This document shows, piece by piece, positions 1 to 4,664 of a DNA stretch of 6,964 bases (its first letter is position 1; each line of letters opens with the position of its first letter). The stretch comes from Streptosporangiaceae bacterium (GTDB lineage: Bacteria; Actinomycetota; Actinomycetes; Streptosporangiales; Streptosporangiaceae). The stretch covers positions 1-6,964 of the forward strand of contig JASIBJ010000722.1 in assembly GCA_030045215.1 (NCBI GenBank), in the 5' to 3' direction. Below the pieces are notes generated by a model, which was not told the origin of the DNA, made no database searches, and saw only the letters and a program-made list of their open reading frames with translations. The translations under genes were made by a program, and so were the position numbers.

Positions 1-1
1 A

Positions 2-1459
2 CTGACCACCCTGCTGAGCGCGATGGCGGCCGGGGACCAGTTCCTATTCGACGTCTCCACCAAGGTCTTGCTCGCGGGTCTCACGGACACCGGCGACATC
101 CGCTTCCGGCAGGCCATACTCGCCGACTGCATCGCCCAGCCCGAGATCGTCCGTGAAATGTACCGCGTCGTTTGCGAGGCGCTGCACGACAAGCGCAAGG
201 TGTGGGGTTTCTTCTCCTCGCAGCAACCGACCTCGATACTCTCCGCGGCGGTCGGCCAGCTCGATGTACTGATCGTCAGGCTCAGGGAGCTCCGCCAGAT
301 CGCCGACGAGCACGCGGCGAAGTTCGCCTCCGACGGGCTGACCACGCTCCTGCGCGGCTTGCAGCGCGAGCTGGACGACGAGTACTTCGAGACGCTCAGC
401 CACCATCTCAGGCAACTGCGCTTCCGCAACGGCGAGCTCCTTAGCGCGCAGCTGGACCGGGACAACAGCGGGATCAACTACGTCCTGCGGTCCGGAGGTT
501 CCCGCCGGGGGTGGAAGGAGCGCGTCGGGATCGAGCCGCGCTCTGTCTACTCCTTCTCCATTCACCCGCGGGACGAGGCTGGGGCCCACGCGCTGCAGGA
601 CATCGCCAACCGCGGCATCAACCTGGTCGCCAACGCGGCTGCCCAGTCGGCCGACCACGTGACCAGCTACTTCACCATGCTCCGGGCCGAACTCGGCTTT
701 TACGTCGGCTGCCTGAACCTGCATGACCAGCTGACCGCGAGGGACCAGCCGACCGCGTTCCCGTACGCGGCACCCTGGGCCAGTGAGCTGGAGTTCTCGT
801 GCACGGACCTGCGCGACGCCAGTCTCGCCCTCCGGGCGGAACGCGTGGTCGGCAACGACGTCGACGCCGACGGCAAGAGGCTGGTTATCATCACCGGCGC
901 GAACTCCGGCGGGAAGTCGACGTTCCTGCGCAGCGCCGGCCTGGCCCAGCTCATGATGCAGAGCGGCATGTTCGTCACCGCAAGGGCGCTGCGCGCCAGC
1001 GTCTGCCGACAGGTCTTCACCCACTTCATCCGGGAGGAAGATCCAGAGATGATCAGCGGGCGCCTGGATGAAGAGCTCAAGCGAATGAGCGCGATCGCTG
1101 ATCATGCCGGCCCGCAGTGCCTCGTGCTGTTCAACGAGTCATTCGCGGCGACGAACGAGCGCGAAGGATCGGAGATCGGCCGCCAGGTCGTCAGCGCACT
1201 GCTCGAGGCCGATATCAGGGTTTACTTCGTCACCCACCAGTTCGACTTCGCCGACAGCTTCCACCGCCGCCGCCCCGACTCTGCCCTGTTCCTGCGGGCA
1301 CCCCGGCAAGACGACGGACAGCGGACGTTCAAGCTCATCGTGGCCGAGCCACTGCCGACCAGCTACGGACGCGACATCTACGATCGCATCGGTGGCTGGC
1401 TGGGCGAGCAAACGGCCTGGGCAGCGCAGCCGGCTGCCGGAGCGCCGTCGTCGGGCTGA
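2..1459 (+). CDS. MutS-family ATPase (domain V type), 5'-partial
   Basis: This is a DNA-mismatch-repair MutS-like P-loop ATPase. The reading frame is open to the left edge, and the codons before the ATG at 23 (reading LTTLLSA) fit the family, so the gene very probably starts outside the window. Numbering from the ATG at 23, Walker A is GANSGGKST at residues 292-300, matching the MutS pattern TGxNxxGKST. A Walker B-like stretch, CLVLFNES, lies at 366-373, with Asn371 where classical MutS has Asp and with Glu372 kept. A switch-like THQFDF follows at 404-409. The segment before the ATPase (about 1-280) is largely helical and resembles the core/lever part of MutS-like proteins; no mismatch-recognition domain is visible in what is present. 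The ATPase would drive conformational change on DNA, but its substrate is unknown, and such stand-alone MutS-like proteins are not proven mismatch-repair factors. It converges on the DUF190 gene with a 67-nt gap. The family call is firm; the function is not. Confidence 0.9.
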   Translation: MTTLLSAMAAGDQFLFDVSTKVLLAGLTDTGDIRFRQAILADCIAQPEIVREMYRVVCEALHDKRKVWGFFSSQQPTSILSAAVGQLDVLIVRLRELRQIADEHAAKFASDGLTTLLRGLQRELDDEYFETLSHHLRQLRFRNGELLSAQLDRDNSGINYVLRSGGSRRGWKERVGIEPRSVYSFSIHPRDEAGAHALQDIANRGINLVANAAAQSADHVTSYFTMLRAELGFYVGCLNLHDQLTARDQPTAFPYAAPWASELEFSCTDLRDASLALRAERVVGNDVDADGKRLVIITGANSGGKSTFLRSAGLAQLMMQSGMFVTARALRASVCRQVFTHFIREEDPEMISGRLDEELKRMSAIADHAGPQCLVLFNESFAATNEREGSEIGRQVVSALLEADIRVYFVTHQFDFADSFHRRRPDSALFLRAPRQDDGQRTFKLIVAEPLPTSYGRDIYDRIGGWLGEQTAWAAQPAAGAPSSG

Positions 1460-1526
1460 GGGACATGACGTGTCAGCATCGGCACCCCGTCCAGTCCGTC
1501 AGCCGGAACGATTCGGTCGTTTATCG

Positions 1527-1919
1527 CTAGGTCAGCGCGGAAGCTGCTGTGTCGGGCAGGTCAGTTATGGCCCGCACCGTGGTCACCTCCTTGAGCGTGA
1601 TCAGCGTCGGACCGACTAGCTGCTCGACCGACGGCAGGAACGCGCGCACCCTGTCGGCCTCGTCGATGACCTCGATCAGGACGGGTTCACGACCAGTCAG
1701 GCCAGCCAGCCCCGGTCGCTGGAAGTTCGCCGAAGCACCGAATCCCTGCAGGGCGCGGACTGCGGTGGCGCCGCGCAGGCCGGTGCAGCGGGCCCGGTCA
1801 ATGATCTCGTGGTAGAGCGGACGGCCCGCGTACGTGTCACCGGCGCGCACGAAGATGCACAGCTGTAGCTCGGACTGCCGTACCCAGGGCTTCGGGGGCA
1901 GGCCCGGCCTGGTCTTCAC
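1527..1919 (-). CDS. DUF190 family PII-like protein
   Basis: This 130-aa cytosolic protein matches the DUF190 family, which has a PII-like ferredoxin fold and is usually about 110 aa. With the GTG at 1919 as residue 1, the diagnostic stretch is LQLCIFVRAGDTYAGRPLY (18-36), followed by ARCTGLRGATAVRALQGFGA (43-62). The C-terminal half keeps PVLIEVIDEADRVRAFLP (79-96), then LVGPTLITLKEV. I chose the GTG at 1919 because its first bases overlap the TGA of the upstream USP gene (GTGA, 1916-1919), a typical coupled junction. An earlier start at 1967 would overlap the USP gene by 52 nt and add 16 poorly conserved residues. PII-like proteins often bind nucleotides or small effectors and control transporters, and DUF190 genes commonly lie near the fluoride channel CrcB, but no transporter is visible here. 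The effector and target are unknown. It is probably co-transcribed with the USP. Confidence 0.88.
   Translation of the reverse strand: MKTRPGLPPKPWVRQSELQLCIFVRAGDTYAGRPLYHEIIDRARCTGLRGATAVRALQGFGASANFQRPGLAGLTGREPVLIEVIDEADRVRAFLPSVEQLVGPTLITLKEVTTVRAITDLPDTAASALT
1916..1919 (-). other. GTGA stop/start overlap, translational coupling
   Basis: The GTG start of the DUF190 gene (1919-1917) overlaps the TGA stop of the USP gene (1918-1916). The conserved DUF190 core begins about 17 codons later, consistent with this start and with coupled expression of the two proteins. Confidence 0.65.
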
Positions 1920-2392
1920 TGGCCGCTCAGCAGCAGCACCGGTACCGAACAACTCTGGACAGCACAATCGGCCACCTGACCGAGCCGGGACTTGCGGCGC
2001 CGCCCGTCGCCGTGCCGGCCCAGCACCAGCACGTCGAAGCCGTGCTCGGCCGCATACCGGGTCACGACCTGAGCGGGGGTGTCGCGATCGGCGTAGACGA
2101 TCTGGGCGCTCATCCTGACCGCGTTGCCTGTCGGCAGGTCGCGGCGCAATTCGCCGAATACGGTCTCCGCGAGCTGCGTCAGGTTCCTGCTCTGGCCATC
2201 CTCATCGGCGTCGCCGTCAGCTCGCGGCACCCGCCGGATGACCGACAACGCCACCACGTGCCCCCCGTCGCGGGCTACGATCGCCGCCGCCGCCCTGATC
2301 GCGTCGGCCCCGTCCGGCGACCCGTCGAAGCCCGCGAGGACGCGCCGGAACGGCCCGACCGATTTCACGCGAGCCACCCGCCGGTAACGCAT
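1916..2392 (-). CDS. Universal stress protein (UspA family)
   Basis: This is a single-domain universal stress protein of 158 aa, the usual length. The first strand, FRRVLAGFDGSPDG (15-28), carries the Asp23 expected near the nucleotide. Strand 2 is HVVALSVI (45-52), and YADRDTPAQVVTRYAAEHGFD (100-120) leads into VLVLGRHG (121-128). The ATP-binding pattern G-2x-G-9x-G-(S/T) is present as Gly125, Gly128 and Gly138, but the final Ser/Thr is Gln139. The C-terminus SVPVLLL is typical. I chose the ATG at 2392 because the fold begins soon after it and GGGTGAG lies upstream. The frame stays open to a GTG at 2503, with an ATG at 2497, but that extension has clearly weaker third-position GC (about two thirds) and no family match. 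A GTG at 2368 is a shorter alternative. USPs are cytosolic, bind ATP or other nucleotides, and are induced by starvation, hypoxia or other stress. It is the first gene of a two-gene operon with DUF190. Confidence 0.88.
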   Translation of the reverse strand: MRYRRVARVKSVGPFRRVLAGFDGSPDGADAIRAAAAIVARDGGHVVALSVIRRVPRADGDADEDGQSRNLTQLAETVFGELRRDLPTGNAVRMSAQIVYADRDTPAQVVTRYAAEHGFDVLVLGRHGDGRRRKSRLGQVADCAVQSCSVPVLLLSGQ

Positions 2393-2452
2393 GTCGCCCG
2401 ACTCACCCGCGGCCTCCAGACTCCCGGCTAACGGACTGCGCAAAGGCCAGCA

Positions 2453-2466
2453 GCGATATTTTTCGC
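2453..2466. promoter_or_regulatory. AT-rich inverted repeat upstream of the USP gene
   Basis: GCGA (2453-2456) and TCGC (2463-2466) flank TATTTT, making a 4-bp inverted repeat around one of the most AT-rich runs in the window. On the minus strand this reads GCGAAAAATATCGC, about 60 nt upstream of the chosen USP start, so it could be a -10 region or a small operator. The arms are short, so chance is possible. Confidence 0.25.
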
Positions 2467-2673
2467 GGTTACGGCGAGCCTCATCGCCTGTGGTCATTGT
2501 CACGGTGCGATCGCCGCGTCACAAGGGCCTCCCGCCACTACCGTTTGACGAACGGGCCAGGGTCGGGCTTGACCCGCCTTCGCTGTCATTGCCACACTGC
2601 TCCGTGGCGATGGGGCTCGCCTGCAAGCGCGGCGTCCGCCGCTGACAGTCCCTGCACCAGCCAACTGGTGGTC

Positions 2674-2680
2674 AGGGTGA
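2674..2680 (+). promoter_or_regulatory. Possible ribosome binding site for the small ORF
   Basis: AGGGTGA ends 5 nt before the ATG at 2686. It is the reason that start was preferred over the ATG at 2680, which overlaps this motif, and the GTG at 2695, which has no spaced purine motif. The match to the anti-Shine-Dalgarno sequence is only partial. Confidence 0.35.
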
Positions 2681-2685
2681 TGCAC

Positions 2686-2958
2686 ATGTCCAGGGTGAGC
2701 GAAGACGAGGTCCTGCTTCTGTGGCGAGCACTACGTGGGTTCCGGTCGGGCCGACGGCCAGCCTGCACTGCCCGCGGCAGCCCGCCGAGCAGCCCGTGCC
2801 CGCTGCATGACCGCTGCTCGCGATGGCGGGGTCAGCCCGACGACTGGCTGGCCAGCCTGGAGGAAACGTCCGATCAGACCGAGCGCAGGCGCTCCGAGTG
2901 GCCGTGCAGCAGGCTGCTGGAACTGCTGTCACCCGACCTGACCAGGATCGGCCCGTGA
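2686..2958 (+). CDS. Small hypothetical protein, 90 aa
   Basis: I do not recognise a family. The ORF from the ATG at 2686 to the TGA at 2956-2958 has G or C in the third position of roughly 83% of codons, above what the adjacent noncoding DNA shows, and the last forty codons are especially biased. The N-terminus, MSRVSEDEVLLLWRALRGF, looks like an amphipathic helix. The middle is Arg/Pro/Ser-rich with Cys27, Cys38, Cys44 and Cys74 and a CPLH at 38-41. The C-terminal part, DDWLASLEETSDQTERRR (52-69) followed by SRLLELLSPDL (75-85), looks helical. No signal peptide or membrane span is seen. It sits 24 nt upstream of the Cys/His-module gene, in the same phase and with no further stop between them, so co-transcription is likely. 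It could be a real small protein, a decayed first part of the downstream gene, or a chance ORF in GC-rich DNA. Confidence 0.5.
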   Translation: MSRVSEDEVLLLWRALRGFRSGRRPACTARGSPPSSPCPLHDRCSRWRGQPDDWLASLEETSDQTERRRSEWPCSRLLELLSPDLTRIGP

Positions 2959-2982
2959 CGACGAGCGGGCGGGTCGGCTAGC

Positions 2983-4206
2983 ATGCCGGCCGCGACTCCG
3001 GTGCCCCACGGGCCCTCGGTCCTGACCCTGTACGGCGCCGAGGACCTCCTGACCGCGCCGGGCTGCCCAGTGTGCCGGTATGCCGGGGAGGCCGGCGACC
3101 GCTACTTCGGCTGGTTCGCGCTGGAAGGTCACGCACAACCGCAAATGATCGCGACCCTGGGCGGATCACTGGGCATGTGTGCGGCGCACAGCCGGAGACT
3201 CATGGGGCAGCCGGGCGCGGCGGTCCGGCTTACCGCCGTCTACCGGTACGTGATCGTGGCGGCACGGGACCGCCTGGCGAACGGCACCGCTGTGGTCGCG
3301 GCCTGCCCGGCGTGCGAGCATGACCACGCATCTTCCGGGCGCGCGCTCGAGACGCTGCTTGACGGCCTGGACGACGGCTCGGCCACGGAGCGCTGCCGTG
3401 ATCTCGGCGGCCTGTGCATCCCGCATCTCGCGGTTGCCACCGGACGCGCCCGGCGCCGCGTCGTTGCCTGGCTGGGCGAGACGATGCGGGAATCCCTGAT
3501 CGCGGCCGACATCGGCTGGCTAGCCGGCGCCGATCACGATTCGGCAACCAGGGCCGTGCTGCGGGAGTTGATTCCTGCCGCCGGCGCGCCAGTGCCCGGT
3601 GTCTGCTCCGCTTGCCTCGCGGCCGCGCGCGCGGAGCGCGACTGCCTGGCCCGGCTCTCGGCCCGAGTCGGCGCCGGCCCGGTAAATGATGCGCAGACCG
3701 GGCCGCCGATGTGCGCTGGCCACCTCGCCGATGCGGCCGCCTCGGCCGCGAAGGCCGGGGGCCTGGCGGCCCTGCTGGTGGAGCAAGCTGCGGCCATCAT
3801 CGCGCGAACCGGGACGGCGACCGGCCGGCCGCGTCGGCGGCTCGCCGTCCGTCTTCACGGCGGCCCTCCAAACTGCCCTGTATGCCTGGTACGCGGCGAA
3901 GCCGGGCACCGAGCGCTCGCCGCAATGGCCAGGACTCTTCAGGAGTCCCCGCTGGACACCTACCGGAGGCAGCCGCTCTGCGCCCGGCATCACCTGGCCC
4001 TGCTAGCGGTCGGCAAGCAGGTCGGCGTGGTCGCCGCTCGCGCGGCTGCCGAGGCCGCCGACGCGCTCGCCCGCGAGCTAACCGAGGAATTCGAGCGCAC
4101 CACGTGGGCTGGCGGCCGGGGCGCCCGAGCGCCGGAACCCGCTGCCTGGCGCCGGGCGGCGGCCTTCCTCGACGGAGCCGTCTTCGGCGGCCCGCCACGC
4201 TCGTAG
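2983..4206 (+). CDS. Four-module CxxC/CxxH protein, putative zinc or metal binding (DUF6062-like)
   Basis: This 407-aa protein has four copies of one module, CxxC, then 31-34 residues, then CxxH. They lie at C28/C31...C66/H69, C108/C111...C145/H148, C208/C211...C244/H247 and C298/C301...C333/H336. The first pair is CPVC, CPAC, CSAC and CPVC; the second is CAAH, CIPH, CAGH and CARH. Between the pairs each module is mostly helical, and module 2 has the GGLCxxH form I recall from DUF6062-type proteins. Each module offers four ligands, enough for one Zn(II) or another metal, so four sites are inferred. The C-terminus is an Ala/Glu-rich helix and a Trp-Arg-rich end. No signal peptide or transmembrane segment is evident, so it is probably cytosolic. 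The start is the ATG at 2983, with only a weak GGGCGGG motif upstream; a GTG at 3001 is possible. It probably shares a transcript with the small ORF before it and is convergent with the antiporter gene. The biological role is unknown. Confidence 0.85.
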   Translation: MPAATPVPHGPSVLTLYGAEDLLTAPGCPVCRYAGEAGDRYFGWFALEGHAQPQMIATLGGSLGMCAAHSRRLMGQPGAAVRLTAVYRYVIVAARDRLANGTAVVAACPACEHDHASSGRALETLLDGLDDGSATERCRDLGGLCIPHLAVATGRARRRVVAWLGETMRESLIAADIGWLAGADHDSATRAVLRELIPAAGAPVPGVCSACLAAARAERDCLARLSARVGAGPVNDAQTGPPMCAGHLADAAASAAKAGGLAALLVEQAAAIIARTGTATGRPRRRLAVRLHGGPPNCPVCLVRGEAGHRALAAMARTLQESPLDTYRRQPLCARHHLALLAVGKQVGVVAARAAAEAADALARELTEEFERTTWAGGRGARAPEPAAWRRAAAFLDGAVFGGPPRS

Positions 4207-4664
4207 GCGCCGCCTTACTCACGACTGCGGGCTGGGTGCCCGCGCACCAGCGGCGCATGAACGGCGACCGGCCGCCCGGCGGCCTGCGTGGGATCCCTGG
4301 CCTTCCAGCAGCCTCAGCACCGTCCGTGACGGCTGTCGCATCAGCCTCGTGCCTTCGGGCAGGGACCGTTGGCGGCGCTGCCGCGTCCTACGGCGGGCCC
4401 CTCCGCCCATGCCTCCAGGCTAAGAGGGCGGGGCATACCCGGGGTGATCAGAACTTGGACCAGTGACGGCTCTGGCCCCAGCAGCTGTGCGAGCCATCGC
4501 GCTGGCCGGCAGCCTCTGCTGGGAGTCTCTGGCGCCAGGCGACACCCACGCATTCTGCCGGCAGCCGGCGGTCTCCGCAGATCTGCACTTGTTCGGTATC
4601 TGCGCCCGGCTACTGACCGATATCTGACGTGGCCCCGCCTCGCCGAGCAGCGTGGGCACCCGGT
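4207..4664. other. Convergent intergenic region without a convincing gene
   Basis: About 458 nt lie between two converging genes. The ORFs in it on either strand are compositionally poor (Arg/Pro/Ser/Ala-rich, no motifs), and I recognise none. The stretch holds several short inverted repeats: GGCGG (4392-4396) with CCGCC (4403-4407), the perfect 10-bp palindromes CTGGCGCCAG (4529-4538) and CTGCCGGCAG (4555-4564), and CAGC/GCTG around 4510-4521. These could end transcription from both sides, but none has a T-run and such palindromes are common in GC-rich DNA. No tRNA or decayed gene was recognised. Confidence 0.6.
4392..4407. terminator. Possible hairpin between convergent genes
   Basis: GGCGG pairs with CCGCC across a 6-nt loop. 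The CCGCCC at 4403-4408 could alternatively pair with GGGCGG at 4426-4431. There is no U-tract, so termination is only a guess based on its position between the 3' ends of two genes. Confidence 0.2.

Larger units (their letters stand above)
2393..2685. promoter_or_regulatory. Divergent intergenic region, probable promoters for both operons
   Basis: This stretch separates the minus-strand USP operon from the plus-strand small ORF and Cys/His-protein pair, so promoters for both should lie here. No convincing gene is seen in it. Two TTGAC-type -35-like hexamers face the plus strand at 2545-2550 and 2569-2574, 24 nt apart, but neither has a clear -10 partner. A short inverted repeat, GGGTC (2560-2564) and GACCC (2571-2575), overlaps the second one. 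On the USP side there is an AT-rich island with an inverted repeat around 2453-2466 (listed separately). I looked for a DosR-like palindrome (GGGACT...AGTCCC type) and saw none. The exact promoter positions are inference. Confidence 0.4.

Noticed and set aside
44..1105. Long 353-codon open frame antisense to the MutS-like gene
   Set aside because: It mirrors the MutS-like gene in GC-rich DNA, has no recognisable motif, and the opposite strand carries an unmistakable Walker A ATPase.
1460..1526. Possible terminator or a 21-codon ORF between the MutS-like and DUF190 genes
   Set aside because: Only 3-4 bp stems are visible and the tiny ORF has no support.
1920..1967. Earlier start for the DUF190 gene at 1967
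   Set aside because: It would overlap the USP coding region by 52 nt; the GTG at 1919 gives a standard GTGA junction and a family-like length.
2393..2503. N-terminal extension of the USP gene to the GTG at 2503 or the ATG at 2497
   Set aside because: The added 37 residues lack family similarity and have clearly lower third-position GC, and they would place the AT-rich promoter-like island inside the gene. It is not fully excluded.
2393..2685. DosR-type hypoxia operator near the USP gene
   Set aside because: USPs and hydrogenase-like loci can be hypoxia-regulated in mycobacteria, but I see no matching palindrome here.
2950..2982. TGA at 2956-2958 as a recoded (selenocysteine or readthrough) codon fusing the small ORF to the four-module protein
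   Set aside because: The downstream gene has its own ATG 24 nt later, the residues around the TGA are not a known Sec site, and the predicted stem is short. I keep it only as a remote possibility.
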